A model generated the notes under the pieces. That model was not told where the DNA came from, made no database searches, and saw nothing but the letters and a program-made list of their open reading frames with translations. A stretch of DNA of 64,000 bases from Methanospirillum purgamenti (GTDB lineage Archaea > Halobacteriota > Methanomicrobia > Methanomicrobiales > Methanospirillaceae): the NCBI RefSeq assembly GCF_018502485.1, contig NZ_CP075546.1; one strand, 5' to 3'. Position numbers and translations under genes: made by a program. This document shows positions 8,979 to 18,212 of the stretch, in pieces. Each line of letters begins with the position of its first letter. Position 1 is the first letter of the stretch.

Positions 8979-9457
8979 ATCCTTCTTTTTAAATCTGAAA
9001 GTCTTTCGGTTACTTCTTCAACATGACCTTTTACTTTCACTTTTCTCCAGATCCCTCTGATGATACCTTCAGGATCTATGAGAAATGTTGATCGTTCGAC
9101 ACCCATGTACTCCTTTCCGTACATTTTTTTGAGCTTCCAGGCTCCAAACGTTTCGATGACAGAATGGTTTTCATCTGACAATAAGGTAATTTTCAGGTCA
9201 TGCTTTTCAATAAATTTCTTGTGACTTTCCGGACTGTCTGGACTGATTCCAATGACTGGGACTCCATGTTCTGATAACTCTTCGTACACCGCAGAAAATG
9301 CCAGTGCTTCAGTTGTGCATGCCGAGGTGTTATCTTTTGGATAAAAGTAAAGAATCAACCAAGAACCATGATGTGAAGCGAGGGTATGGAGAGTTCCTGA
9401 ATGGTCCGGAAGGTTTAAATTCGGCGCGGGATCTCCTGTTTTGAGTTCTTCATTCAT
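8975..9457 (-). CDS. peroxiredoxin of the Bcp/PrxQ type
   Basis: This is a thiol peroxidase that reduces H2O2 and organic hydroperoxides. The 160-residue protein has the PrxQ layout: GDPAPNLNLPD, FYPKDNTSACTTEA with the peroxidatic cysteine at residue 47, GISPDSPESHKKF, MYGKEYMGVERSTFLID and a VKVKGHVEEV tail. The resolving cysteine usually found five residues after the peroxidatic one is absent (EALAF in place of EACxF), and no other cysteine is present. It should act as a 1-Cys enzyme resolved by an external thiol. The usual P-G before the cysteine is S-A. Confidence 0.9.
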   Translation of the reverse strand: MNEELKTGDPAPNLNLPDHSGTLHTLASHHGSWLILYFYPKDNTSACTTEALAFSAVYEELSEHGVPVIGISPDSPESHKKFIEKHDLKITLLSDENHSVIETFGAWKLKKMYGKEYMGVERSTFLIDPEGIIRGIWRKVKVKGHVEEVTERLSDLKRRI

Positions 9458-9532
9458 TCCTATCTTCCTAACCTTGTGATTGGATGATGAAACCAGATAT
9501 CATTAACGGCTCTGGGTATGATTACAATCCTG

Positions 9533-10012
9533 ATGGTCAGGATCAAATTATTTGTTATTGGAAAGGTGAAAGAGTCGTATATCCGTGAGGCAATTGCCGA
9601 TTATGCCAAACGAATTGGTTCATATTGCCAGATAGAATGTAAAGAATTCCTTGAATCCACAATACCTGATGACCATCCGGCTTCAGTTGACGGAGCAAAA
9701 AAAAATGAAGGAGAAAAATTATGCAGTGGGATCACACAGCAGGATTATGTAATAGCCCTTGATCGTACTGGAAAAACCAACACCAGTGAGGGTCTCGCTG
9801 ATATTATCAAATCATGTGAGGTCAATGGTCCTTATCAGATCGTTTTTCTTATTGGTGGTCCACATGGATTGTCAGTTTCTTGTAAAAACAGGGCGGATTA
9901 TATACTTTCGATGTCAGCAATGACGTTTCCACATCAACTGGCACGACTATTATTGTATGAACAGATATACCGTGCTTTCACCATTATCAGAGGGCAGCCG
10001 TATCATCGTTGA
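9533..10012 (+). CDS. rlmH: 23S rRNA pseudouridine-1915 N3-methyltransferase
   Basis: RlmH is a SPOUT-class methyltransferase that methylates the pseudouridine in helix 69 of 23S rRNA. Signature segments are IKLFVIGKVKESYIREAIADYAKRI at the N terminus, ALDRTGKTNTSEGLADII, the SAM-binding knot FLIGGPHGLS, and the C-terminal FPHQLARLLLYEQIYRAFTIIRGQPYHR. I chose the ATG at 9533 (159 residues, close to the usual 155), which puts the conserved strand right at the N terminus. An ATG at 9518 would add five residues and is possible. Typical of bacteria but also seen in some methanogens. Confidence 0.93.
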   Translation: MVRIKLFVIGKVKESYIREAIADYAKRIGSYCQIECKEFLESTIPDDHPASVDGAKKNEGEKLCSGITQQDYVIALDRTGKTNTSEGLADIIKSCEVNGPYQIVFLIGGPHGLSVSCKNRADYILSMSAMTFPHQLARLLLYEQIYRAFTIIRGQPYHR

Positions 10013-10029
10013 TGATTCAAAAAGATGAT

Positions 10030-10683
10030 TCAGGAAGAACAGGATGACTTCATAATTTGTATTCGTTCCTGGGTTATCGGGGGAATATGGATTTTTCCAG
10101 AATTTTCAATAAATTCAGGAACATTCATGGATAACTCAACCAGATGTGACACATCCTGCCATGGTTCTGGATATATGTGCTGGTCAAGCCATTCACCTTC
10201 AGATACTGGTTCATAAGCAATTTGTTCATATTCGATAGAAAATTCTGCAGAAATACCCGGTTTATTTCCTCTAGGATCTAATCTGATCCATTTATCCAGA
10301 GGTTCAATATAAACTGCAGCAAGGCCATGAAGCACCCAGCTCCCATTCTCATGTCGTACTCGCTGATAACACAGACCCGCTGGGATCCCAAGTGCCCTGC
10401 ATAACGCAACAAACAGGTGGGACTTCCCAAAACAGAGTCCATGTCCGGCGTTCAGGACATCGGTCGCATTCCACATCAGATCTTTGTGTCCAGCATCGAC
10501 TGAATGGGCAATAGAATCCCGAACCCAGGTATACAGTGTTCTTGTTCGTTCGATGTCGTCGATTTCAGATGTGGTTATAGTTCGTGCCAATGTGCGTATC
10601 TCTGCATTTGTGCAGTTAATCACTCCTGAGCAGGAAAGGTATGGAGTGATTGATACGGGAGGTATGAGTGGGGGGAGGTGCAT
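10030..10683 (-). CDS. transglutaminase-fold protein
   Basis: This 217-residue protein has a transglutaminase-like (papain-like) core. The catalytic cysteine is in GHGLCFGKSHLFVALCRALGIPA (about residue 83), the histidine in SWVLHGLAAVYIE, and the aspartate in WIRLDPRGNK. Upstream is ERTRTLYTWVRDSIAH, typical of the family. There is no signal peptide, so it is probably cytoplasmic. Such small archaeal members are usually thought to be proteases, amidases or peptide-crosslinking enzymes; the substrate cannot be told from sequence. It is convergent with rlmH (17 bp apart) and divergent from pncB. Confidence 0.85.
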   Translation of the reverse strand: MHLPPLIPPVSITPYLSCSGVINCTNAEIRTLARTITTSEIDDIERTRTLYTWVRDSIAHSVDAGHKDLMWNATDVLNAGHGLCFGKSHLFVALCRALGIPAGLCYQRVRHENGSWVLHGLAAVYIEPLDKWIRLDPRGNKPGISAEFSIEYEQIAYEPVSEGEWLDQHIYPEPWQDVSHLVELSMNVPEFIENSGKIHIPPITQERIQIMKSSCSS

Positions 10684-10837
10684 CTTGTATCACCAAGGTG
10701 ATCATCTCAAGTGCTTATCGCATCAATATTTCGATCTGTCAGTTTTCGGTTTTTCTGCAATGATACCGTCAAAATCAGACTAGAGGTCTATTTTATTGAG
10801 GGATGACATACCTGATACAAGAAAGGTATTTGTATTT

Positions 10838-12214
10838 ATGAGTAACCTGAAATCTCCAATCCTTACTGATTTGTATGAATTGACCATGATGTATGTCTGG
10901 TTTTTATCGGACACCATAAATAATCAGTCCTGCTTTGATCTTTTTTTCAGATCCTGTCCGTTTCAGGGTGAATACATAGTTGCAGCCGGTATAGACGATG
11001 CGCTCTTATTTCTTCAAAATGCCCGGTTTTCCAGGGAAGATATCGCGTATATCAGGTCACTCAATCTCTTTGATGAATCTTTCCTGATCTGGCTCTCTGA
11101 ATGGAGATTTGATGGTTGTGTTCATGCAGTGGATGAAGGAACCGTTGTGTTTCCTGGCGGACCTGTCTTCAGGGTGAGTGGCCCTATTGGATCCTGTCAG
11201 CTGGTCGAGACCGCTCTATTAAACCTTATCAATTTTTCTTCTCTCATCGCAACGAAAGCAGCCCGAATATGCATGGTTGCCGGGTTTGATACGGTAATGG
11301 AATTTGGAGCCAGAAGAGCCCAGGGACCGGACGGAGCATTATCTGCTTCACGTGCAGCCTATATTGGTGGGTGCACTGGGACATCCAACGTTGAAGCGGG
11401 AAAGATGTTTGGCATCCCGGTGAAGGGAACCCATGCTCATTCCTATGTCATGTCATACCCTTCTGAACTGGATTCATTCAGGCGGTATGCAGAGGTTTTT
11501 CCCCAAGCATCTGTTCTTCTGGTCGATACGTATGACACCATCTTCAGTGGAATGGTTCATGCCATTGAGGTAGGTCTTGAGATGAAAAGACAAGGCCGGA
11601 CTTTGGCTGGTGTGAGACTTGACAGCGGTGATATGCTCTCGCTTTCGAAACAGGCACGAAAGATGCTTGACGATGCAGGACTTTCTGATACGAAGATTGT
11701 CGCGTCCGGAGACCTTGATGAGTATGGCATTCACACACTCAAAGAGCAGGGTGCCCCCATAGATCTCTACGGAGTCGGGACCAGGCTGGTGACCGGTCAT
11801 GAATCACCTGCAATCGCCGGGGTGTATAAGTTATCCGCGATAGAACACACTCCCGGACATAGCGAGATGAGGATGAAGGTTACTGACCATACTGAAAAGA
11901 TCTCGCTTCCTGGCATTAAGCAGGTATATCGCTCCTTTGATGGCAATGGGATGATGACCGGTGACTGTATTGAACTTGAGTCCGCTGGATTTGATGTTCC
12001 AGGTTATGTCCCCTTACTCACCCCGGCTCTTCGTGATGGATCCATCGTCCAACCAGAACGATCTTTGGAAGATATCAGAAATCGTGTAATGAGCGCTTTG
12101 CAGACGATGCCTCCAGACGTGGTCAGGCTGATGCATCCATCCAGGTATCCGGTATCAATCGGGCCAGCCCTTACAAAGGCCAGGGAAAAAATGATGAATG
12201 AGTTTACCGGTTAA
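10838..12214 (+). CDS. pncB: nicotinate phosphoribosyltransferase
   Basis: PncB joins nicotinate to PRPP (with ATP) to give nicotinate mononucleotide in NAD salvage. The start at ATG 10838 begins with the conserved SPILTDLYELTMMYVW and is preceded by GAAAGG at 10821; a TTG start at 10796 would add 14 unlikely residues. Visible motifs are FFRSCPFQGEYIVAAGIDDAL, DTVMEFGARRAQGPDGALSASRAAYIGG, GTHAHSYVMSYP, VRLDSGDMLSLSKQAR and YGVGTRLVTG. The length (458) is normal. It complements nadE in the same window. It ends 15 bp before the convergent mbhN. Confidence 0.93.
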   Translation: MSNLKSPILTDLYELTMMYVWFLSDTINNQSCFDLFFRSCPFQGEYIVAAGIDDALLFLQNARFSREDIAYIRSLNLFDESFLIWLSEWRFDGCVHAVDEGTVVFPGGPVFRVSGPIGSCQLVETALLNLINFSSLIATKAARICMVAGFDTVMEFGARRAQGPDGALSASRAAYIGGCTGTSNVEAGKMFGIPVKGTHAHSYVMSYPSELDSFRRYAEVFPQASVLLVDTYDTIFSGMVHAIEVGLEMKRQGRTLAGVRLDSGDMLSLSKQARKMLDDAGLSDTKIVASGDLDEYGIHTLKEQGAPIDLYGVGTRLVTGHESPAIAGVYKLSAIEHTPGHSEMRMKVTDHTEKISLPGIKQVYRSFDGNGMMTGDCIELESAGFDVPGYVPLLTPALRDGSIVQPERSLEDIRNRVMSALQTMPPDVVRLMHPSRYPVSIGPALTKAREKMMNEFTG

Positions 12215-12229
12215 TCCGGCATACTCACA

Positions 12230-12643
12230 TTATTCGACAATCATATTTTCATTAAACCGGTCTTCAGTTGCAAGCAGGAAATCTGAAGACATATGCAAGC
12301 AGTCTTTTGGACAGATATCATTACACTGGCTGCAGAAGACACACTGGGTAACCCAGATCCTGATTCTTTTTGTCTCTGGTATAAACTCAATAGCATTTGC
12401 CGGACAGACCCTAATACACATTTTACATCCGATGCAGGTGTTCCGGTCATACAGGATCTTACCCCGGTACTTGACCGGTGTTGGGATCGGTGGATGAATT
12501 GTTGCCTTTCCTGCTGCAACTGACTCCAGAAATCCGGTGATCGTCGATGGCAGGTTTTTTGCCGGGAAGAAATTGGTTGCCGGCTTTTTAAAGAGCTGGC
12601 GAAGCACCATCGGAACTGAGGGGAGTTTGATCATAAGAAACAC
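12230..12643 (-). CDS. mbhN: membrane-bound hydrogenase 4Fe-4S subunit MbhN
   Basis: This is the last gene of the mbhA-N operon and a NuoI-like polyferredoxin subunit that passes electrons between ferredoxin and the small subunit. The 137-residue protein has two 4Fe-4S motifs, CIGCKMCIRVCP and CVFCSQCNDICP. The N terminus (KLPSVPMVLRQLFKKP) matches the membrane-docking helix of NuoI-type subunits. It overlaps mbhM by 13 bases. Confidence 0.93.
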   Translation of the reverse strand: MFLMIKLPSVPMVLRQLFKKPATNFFPAKNLPSTITGFLESVAAGKATIHPPIPTPVKYRGKILYDRNTCIGCKMCIRVCPANAIEFIPETKRIRIWVTQCVFCSQCNDICPKDCLHMSSDFLLATEDRFNENMIVE

Positions 12644-13662
12644 CCCGCACTGAGAATACTCCCATCAAGAATGATAAGAAACATCCCGATGAGTCCGATG
12701 GTCGTGAGCCATCCCCAATACAAAGAAACCACGGTGTTGATCCTGAACCGTGCCATGACCACCCGTACGAGTGAAACGGAGAAGAACATAACCACAATCA
12801 CCTTCAGGAGGAAGAAGATTAGATCTACTCCGGCTGCGATGAGCCCTGATACTCCGATGACCGGGGAAAGATTCCAGGGGAAGAAGAGGAGCACCGCAAG
12901 GCCTGCCATCGCCACCAGTTTCGCAGCCATGGAGAGGGAGAAGAGGGCAAGATTTCGTCCCGAGTACTCGACCAGAAGCCCACCACACAGTTCGGTCTCT
13001 GCTTCCGGGGTATCACAGGGGATTCGGGAGAGCTCAGCAGGGGTGACCCATGCAAGTACGATGAGCAGGAGGATACACCCGATAATTCCGACCGGTCCGA
13101 CAACTGTCCAGATGGGATTTGCTGCGAGTGTGTTCACAGAGAACGGCATGACCAAACCTTCGACGGCAAGTCTCCAGGCAATTGCTACAATTGCGATTGC
13201 AAGAGGAAACTCATAGGCGATCATGGTCACCATCTCACGCTGGGCACCCACACTTGCATAGGGAGATCCTGAAGCAAATCCCCCGGCAACCATGGCAAGG
13301 GCCGGGATCGTCAGCAGGTACATGATCAGGATAAGATCCCCATACTCTCCAATCATCGGCAGAGGCGTCCCAACCGGGAGAATGCTGCCCAGGGGAAGAT
13401 AAAAGAGCACCGTCACCGCTGATGCAAATGCTACGATGGGGGCTGCATTGAAGAGTGACGGGATTGCATTTGCAGGCACGACCGAATCCTTGCAGAGGAG
13501 TTTTCTGATATCGGTAAAGGGCTGGGTCAGGGGAGGTCCCTGCCGCATCTGCATCCGTGCAGCACAGATCCGGTCAACGCCCATCAGGAAAAGACCGGCG
13601 ATGATCCCAAACAGCGTGATGAGTACAATACCAGCAACGATGGTAAGAAGCTCCATTATCAT
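12631..13662 (-). CDS. mbhM: membrane-bound hydrogenase membrane anchor MbhM
   Basis: This is the NuoH-like integral subunit that anchors the hydrogenase module and relays conformational or ionic coupling to the antiporter arm. The 343-residue protein has about eight hydrophobic helices and NuoH landmarks: MGVDRICAARMQMRQGPPLTQPFTDIRKLL (quinone-chamber-like loop), GSPYASVGAQREMVTMIAYEFP, and the acidic loop IPCDTPEAETELCGGLLVEYSGRNLALF. It overlaps mbhL by 4 bases. Confidence 0.94.
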   Translation of the reverse strand: MIMELLTIVAGIVLITLFGIIAGLFLMGVDRICAARMQMRQGPPLTQPFTDIRKLLCKDSVVPANAIPSLFNAAPIVAFASAVTVLFYLPLGSILPVGTPLPMIGEYGDLILIMYLLTIPALAMVAGGFASGSPYASVGAQREMVTMIAYEFPLAIAIVAIAWRLAVEGLVMPFSVNTLAANPIWTVVGPVGIIGCILLLIVLAWVTPAELSRIPCDTPEAETELCGGLLVEYSGRNLALFSLSMAAKLVAMAGLAVLLFFPWNLSPVIGVSGLIAAGVDLIFFLLKVIVVMFFSVSLVRVVMARFRINTVVSLYWGWLTTIGLIGMFLIILDGSILSAGCFL

Positions 13663-14888
13663 GCCTGAAGCCTCCGTGTCTTTTCAACCGATAACCGGTG
13701 AAGATGTTCCTTTGTCATGATCCCAGCATCTCCGTATGTACTTACCACAGCCACCCGGTCGGTACATGACATACAGGGATCAATGGATGCGACAATAATC
13801 GGGATGTCAGCTATCTGCTCTCCCTGCAGAATCTCCACCCATGCCATCTGGTTTGAGTAGGTGGATGCCTTGACTTTCCACATCTCGGGAGCTTCCTGCT
13901 TTCCATTCATCCTGACATAGTGCATATCCTCTCCACGGGGAGCTTCAACCCGTGCAAATGCCTCGCCGGATGCCTTCTTCAGATTCATGAGTAGTTTGGC
14001 ATACTTCTCTTCAGCAAGGACCGGGCCTTCTGGCATCTGTTTCATGCACTGTCTGATGATGTCAATTGACTGCTTCACCTCGAAGATTCTGACAACAATC
14101 CGGTCATATACATCCCCGACTGTCTCACTACTATATACTTCAGGAAGTATGATGTCGAAATCAAGGTCTCCATATGCTGCATAGGGAGAATCAATTCTGA
14201 CATCCATGGCAAGGCCGGAAGCCCGAGAGGTTGGTCCAACCGTTGCAAGTTCCAATGCCCGTCGTTTTGTCAGGATTCCGGTGTTTTTGCACCGCATGGC
14301 AATGGTCTTGTCATTGAGGAAGAGATTGACCATCTTTTCCAGGAGTCCCTCATAATACTGGAGAGCCTGCTCAAGACGGGGGAACATATCAACTGTAATG
14401 TCCCGGCGGGTTCCTCCAAGCATCATGATACCATAATTGACCCGGTTTCCGGTAATATACTCAATTACATCGACTGACTCTTCCCGTATCTGCCAGGCCA
14501 GGTAGAAGAGGGTATCAAATCCGAGCTCGTGGGCTGCGACTCCTGCCCAGAGGATGTGAGACTGGATTCTCTCAAACTCGGCAATAATGGTCCGGACATA
14601 ATACGCCCGGTCAGGAACCTCGATATCTGCAATCTGTTCAACTGCCTGTGCAAAGACAAGTGCATGAGCAACGCCACAGATACCGCAGATCCTATCACAC
14701 AGGTGTAGGATCTGAACCGGGTTTCTTCGCATACCCATCCATTCAATCCCCCTGTGTGCCCGTCCGGGTGAAAAATCGACCTTTTCAACAACCTCACCAT
14801 TCATCTGAAAGGTGAAATTGATTGGCTCTTTTAATGCCGGATGTATTGGACCGATAGGGAGTTCATAGGGTGCCTTTTTCTGACTCAT
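13659..14888 (-). CDS. mbhL: [NiFe]-hydrogenase large subunit MbhL
   Basis: This is the catalytic subunit for H2 production or oxidation. The 409-residue protein keeps both nickel-binding cysteine pairs: DRICGICGVAHAL near residue 67 and SIDPCMSCTDR near 377. This argues for a true hydrogenase and against the sulfur-reducing Mbx/Mbs variants or complex I, which lose ligands. The N terminus PIGPIHPALKEPINF and the EWMGMRRNPVQ segment are NuoD-like. The C terminus continues about 30 residues past the last cysteine pair without the His-Arg protease site of standard uptake hydrogenases, so I see no sign of the usual processing signal. It overlaps mbhK by 4 bases. Confidence 0.95.
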   Translation of the reverse strand: MSQKKAPYELPIGPIHPALKEPINFTFQMNGEVVEKVDFSPGRAHRGIEWMGMRRNPVQILHLCDRICGICGVAHALVFAQAVEQIADIEVPDRAYYVRTIIAEFERIQSHILWAGVAAHELGFDTLFYLAWQIREESVDVIEYITGNRVNYGIMMLGGTRRDITVDMFPRLEQALQYYEGLLEKMVNLFLNDKTIAMRCKNTGILTKRRALELATVGPTSRASGLAMDVRIDSPYAAYGDLDFDIILPEVYSSETVGDVYDRIVVRIFEVKQSIDIIRQCMKQMPEGPVLAEEKYAKLLMNLKKASGEAFARVEAPRGEDMHYVRMNGKQEAPEMWKVKASTYSNQMAWVEILQGEQIADIPIIVASIDPCMSCTDRVAVVSTYGDAGIMTKEHLHRLSVEKTRRLQA

Positions 14889-15517
14889 TCTGCTGCACCT
14901 CCGGATGGGGCATCTTTCACAGGTTCTGACTCCTTTTTTTCTGCCGGTTCAGGTTCTGCTACCGGGGGAACAGCCCTGTCGGTTGGACGATCAACTTTCC
15001 AGAGTTCCCGGACCATGGATGCGGGTATGCCTTTCTCATCCTTTCTCCAGGGGTATACATTTTCAGGAAAGTCATCTGGTAGAAAGATACGCCGTGAGTC
15101 AGGAATGCCATCAACGGTAACCCCGATCATGTCCTGTTTCTCACGTTCAGAATAGACTGCACCGGGGATGAGCCCGGATATCGTGGGCACATGGGGGTCT
15201 GATTTTGGGACCTGAACGGTGAACACAACACAAATCTCCTCATGTTTTCCACCAAAGAAGACCTGAAGATGGTAGAGAAGGTCTATCATATCCCCATTAT
15301 CTGATGCTGCGATAACCCCGAGGTGTGGATAATCGATTGAGATGAGTTCTGCAACCGCATCATTGATGTCTTCACGGGAAACCGTCATCCACACCGTCTT
15401 CTGGGGGAGTTTTTTCACTCCTTCACACCGCTCCTTTACCTGGACATTACTCACCCGGGTGCCGAATTTCTGGACAAACCGGTCTGCCAGGTCCTGTGGT
15501 GTCATGGTTGCTCTCAT
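14885..15517 (-). CDS. mbhK: membrane-bound hydrogenase subunit MbhK
   Basis: NuoC-like subunit (210 residues) that braces the large and small hydrogenase subunits. It shows the 30-kDa-subunit motif SEREKQDMIGVTVDGIPDSRRIFLPDDFPENVYPWRKDEKG. The C-terminal 40 residues are a low-complexity acidic, proline-rich tail (PVAEPEPAEKKESEPVKD) that looks disordered. It overlaps mbhJ and mbhL by 4 bases each. Confidence 0.93.
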   Translation of the reverse strand: MRATMTPQDLADRFVQKFGTRVSNVQVKERCEGVKKLPQKTVWMTVSREDINDAVAELISIDYPHLGVIAASDNGDMIDLLYHLQVFFGGKHEEICVVFTVQVPKSDPHVPTISGLIPGAVYSEREKQDMIGVTVDGIPDSRRIFLPDDFPENVYPWRKDEKGIPASMVRELWKVDRPTDRAVPPVAEPEPAEKKESEPVKDAPSGGAAE

Positions 15518-15951
15518 GATCTCACCTCCTTTTCTAGCCTCTCAAGTTTTGCAATCGCCTGCACCACGCCGTAAATAATCGCTTCAGGCCGTGGTGCACA
15601 GCCTGGCACATACACATCCACTGGGATAACCTGGTCGATTGGTCCGTCAAGATTGTAGGAGTCGTAAAACACTCCTCCTGACTGACCACAGGTTCCTACA
15701 CACATGACAACTTTTGGAGCTGCCATCTGGTCATATACCCGTTTTACCCGGTCTCTCATCTGGTGAGTAACTGGACCGGTAACAAGCAGGACATCTGCAT
15801 GCCGTGGTGATCCGACCAGTTTTATTCCAAATCGTTCAGGGTCGTACCGGGGGCAGAGTGCTGCGACAATCTCGATATCACATCCGTTACAAGACCCTGA
15901 ATTCACATGAAATACCCAGAGTGACCGGTTAAATGATGGAGAGAGTTTCAT
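15514..15951 (-). CDS. mbhJ: [NiFe]-hydrogenase small subunit MbhJ
   Basis: NuoB-like small subunit (145 residues) holding the proximal 4Fe-4S cluster next to the NiFe site. Ligand motifs are NSGSCNGCDIEIVA, VMCVGTCGQSGG and YVPGCAPRPEAI, the CxxC-Cx4C-C pattern of this class. It lacks the medial and distal clusters of uptake hydrogenases, as expected for energy-converting enzymes. It overlaps neighbouring genes by 4 bases on both sides. Confidence 0.95.
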   Translation of the reverse strand: MKLSPSFNRSLWVFHVNSGSCNGCDIEIVAALCPRYDPERFGIKLVGSPRHADVLLVTGPVTHQMRDRVKRVYDQMAAPKVVMCVGTCGQSGGVFYDSYNLDGPIDQVIPVDVYVPGCAPRPEAIIYGVVQAIAKLERLEKEVRS

Positions 15952-16295
15952 TTCAGGATCACCACCACGATGAGGACGATAGCCGTCACAAACAAATATG
16001 CCAGGAAATAATCCGAAAGATTACCGGTATGGAAGGGCTTTATGAATTTGTAGTATCCTGACAGGGCATCGGTATATCCCCAGTACAGGTTTCCTGCCCG
16101 GATGTGTACCGCCTCTTTTTCAGGTTCTGCATTTCCTGAGAGGAACGGGGCCGTTGCTCCTGCACTCGAATCATAGGTCTTTTCACCCCGTGACCAGATG
16201 AGCCATCCTATGATGAAGGCTATAATGAAGGCAATCACCCAGAATACGGCATTCCATGCACCAAATCCGGTTGAAAGCGTGAATGATTCTATCAT
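15948..16295 (-). CDS. mbhI: membrane-bound hydrogenase small membrane subunit MbhI
   Basis: A 115-residue protein with one N-terminal membrane helix (FWVIAFIIAFIIGWLIW) and one C-terminal helix (FLAYLFVTAIVLIVVVIL) joined by a polar loop. This is the position and topology of MbhI, which links the antiporter module to the hydrogenase module in the Pyrococcus complex. It is assigned mainly by order: directly after mbhH, directly before mbhJ. Confidence 0.85.
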   Translation of the reverse strand: MIESFTLSTGFGAWNAVFWVIAFIIAFIIGWLIWSRGEKTYDSSAGATAPFLSGNAEPEKEAVHIRAGNLYWGYTDALSGYYKFIKPFHTGNLSDYFLAYLFVTAIVLIVVVILK

Positions 16296-17864
16296 TTAAG
16301 CACCTCCGAGGACTGCCGATATATAGCCCTGGTAATCGATGAGTGCCGTTGCTGCCGGAGCCACCAGGGTATCTACCACCTGTTGAGGGAATATACCAAA
16401 GAGGATCACCAGAACTGCCAGTATTCCCATCGCAATGAGCATCGGTTTTGGTGCTTCCTCAACATCCTGATATTCAGGGAGTTTTGGTCCCATGAACATG
16501 GAATGGAAGACCTTGACGAACGAAGCCAGAGTCAGGATACTCACGACCATGGCGATGACGGCAAGAAGGGGATTGAACAGGAACGTGGACTCATAAATGA
16601 GCAACTTGGATGCAAATCCGTTGAATGGCGGAATCCCAGCGATTGCCAGTGCTCCGATCATGAAAAAGACCATGGTCCATTTCATGTTGTGTCCAAGGCC
16701 ACCAAGCTGGTTGAGATTTCGTGTTCCACACCGGTACATGATGACACCGGCGGTCAGGAACAGAAGACCCTTGTACAGGGCATGGTTCATGATATGGAAG
16801 AGCCCTCCCTTGAGTGCCATCATCCCGACACTCTGGGAAAGGCAGGTACTGGAAAGTGCAGCTAGTCCGACTCCGACACCAAGCAACATGTATCCGGTCT
16901 GAGAGACTGCATGATATGCCATCAACCTCTTTACATCCTTTTGTGGGATTGCCATCGTGACACCGATGAACATAGAGAGCACTCCAAGAATGATGATGAC
17001 CCATCCGACGGTAAGCAGGTTTATCTGGCCTCCGTAGAGGGTGAAACATACTCTGAAGAGAGCATACAGACTTGCCTGTGATGAGACAACCAGGAATGCC
17101 GTGACTGCTGATGGTGCCATGGCATAACTGTCCGGCGTCCAGAAGTGCATGGGGACTGCTCCACACTTCATGGCAAGGGCAGTAAAGAACAGGACAAATG
17201 CGATGATATCAAGCCCGGTCATCTGCATCCGGTCAGCGATAACTGCCATATTGAGGGAGTTATACTGGGCAAAAAGAAGACCGACTCCTACCAGGAAGAG
17301 CATGCCCCCGAGGGTAGAGAGTGCTGCATATTTCAGTCCGGCTTCTGCAGCAACTCCCTTATCTATCCGGTAGGCAACCAGAGCAGCACCGGCAAGGGAA
17401 CTGATCTCAAGGAAGACAAAGAAGTTGAAAAGGTCGCCGGTTGCGATCATCCCATATACGCCGGTGATAAGAAGCAGGAGGAGGGTGAAGAATCCGTCCT
17501 TTCCTGATAACTTCTCTATGCTGGAGATGGAATAGAGGGTGATACAAAAGCCGACGATTGCAGCAATTATGAGCATGAAGGCGTTCATCGGATCAATGGT
17601 AAAGATGATCCTGATGGGGATGCCCCCGGAATCTGGTGGGATTACCTGTGATATCGTGTCAACCCCGAATGTATACACAATCGTCCCGGTTTCAAGAACC
17701 CGTGATGCAACTAAAAGCCCGCAGAGTGATGAAAGGGCGGTGATGAGAAGTATCCAGACATTTCGGACCGTATCGCCTGCTCTGGAGAGGAGTGGAGTTA
17801 AAAATGCTCCCAGCAGAGGGATTGCGATAAGAAGTCCTGGCAGGTTGTCAAGTAGTATATCCAT
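16296..17864 (-). CDS. mbhH: Mrp antiporter-like subunit MbhH
   Basis: MrpD/NuoN-like ion-translocating subunit (522 residues, about 14 helices). Key charged residues of the channel lie in ISSIEKLSGKDGFF, FVFLEISSLAGAALVA (glutamate in helix 5), ALAMKCGAVPMHFWTPDSYAMAP (lysine in helix 7), KDVKRLMAYHAVSQTGYMLLG and FHIMNHALYKGLLFLTAG. It performs the H+ or Na+ movement powered by electron flow. It is separated from mbhG by 3 bases and is adjacent to mbhI. Confidence 0.95.
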   Translation of the reverse strand: MDILLDNLPGLLIAIPLLGAFLTPLLSRAGDTVRNVWILLITALSSLCGLLVASRVLETGTIVYTFGVDTISQVIPPDSGGIPIRIIFTIDPMNAFMLIIAAIVGFCITLYSISSIEKLSGKDGFFTLLLLLITGVYGMIATGDLFNFFVFLEISSLAGAALVAYRIDKGVAAEAGLKYAALSTLGGMLFLVGVGLLFAQYNSLNMAVIADRMQMTGLDIIAFVLFFTALAMKCGAVPMHFWTPDSYAMAPSAVTAFLVVSSQASLYALFRVCFTLYGGQINLLTVGWVIIILGVLSMFIGVTMAIPQKDVKRLMAYHAVSQTGYMLLGVGVGLAALSSTCLSQSVGMMALKGGLFHIMNHALYKGLLFLTAGVIMYRCGTRNLNQLGGLGHNMKWTMVFFMIGALAIAGIPPFNGFASKLLIYESTFLFNPLLAVIAMVVSILTLASFVKVFHSMFMGPKLPEYQDVEEAPKPMLIAMGILAVLVILFGIFPQQVVDTLVAPAATALIDYQGYISAVLGGA

Positions 17865-17867
17865 TTT

Positions 17868-18212
17868 TTACCCCTGCAGTTTTGAGACTTCACGGACGTC
17901 AGTTGTCCGATAATACCGATAAATTATCATCACCATGGAGAGCAGCAGGGCAAGAGTTGCAACACCGATGACAATACTCGTCAGCGTCAGGGCCTGAACT
18001 GTGGGCATCACCATGGCAAGAGAAGGAGCACCGGTAAAGATGGGTGCAATACTGTCCCACCGGTAGCCAAGTGCGATGAGGAAGAGGTTGACTCCGGATT
18101 CTATGAGTGATATTCCCATGATAATTTTGATAAGATCCTTTTTTAGAAGGATGGTATACAGGCCGAGCAGGATGGTGATTGCAACGACCAGGAATGGAAG
18201 ATTATCTATCAT
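17868..18212 (-). CDS. mbhG: MrpC/NuoK-like subunit MbhG
   Basis: 114-residue, three-helix NuoK/MrpC-type protein: LLGLYTILLKKDLIKIIMGISLIESGVNLFLIALGYR, with the conserved helix-2 glutamate, and TVQALTLTSIVIGVATLALLLSMVMIIYRYYR. Part of the membrane arm of the Mrp module. It overlaps mbhF by 4 bases. Confidence 0.94.
   Translation of the reverse strand: MIDNLPFLVVAITILLGLYTILLKKDLIKIIMGISLIESGVNLFLIALGYRWDSIAPIFTGAPSLAMVMPTVQALTLTSIVIGVATLALLLSMVMIIYRYYRTTDVREVSKLQG

Noticed and set aside
13659..14888. The hydrogenase cluster as Mbx/Mbs sulfur reductase, Ech or formate-hydrogen lyase
   Set aside because: Both NiFe cysteine pairs are intact and the 14-gene order with MrpA-G-type subunits matches mbh, not Ech or Mbx.
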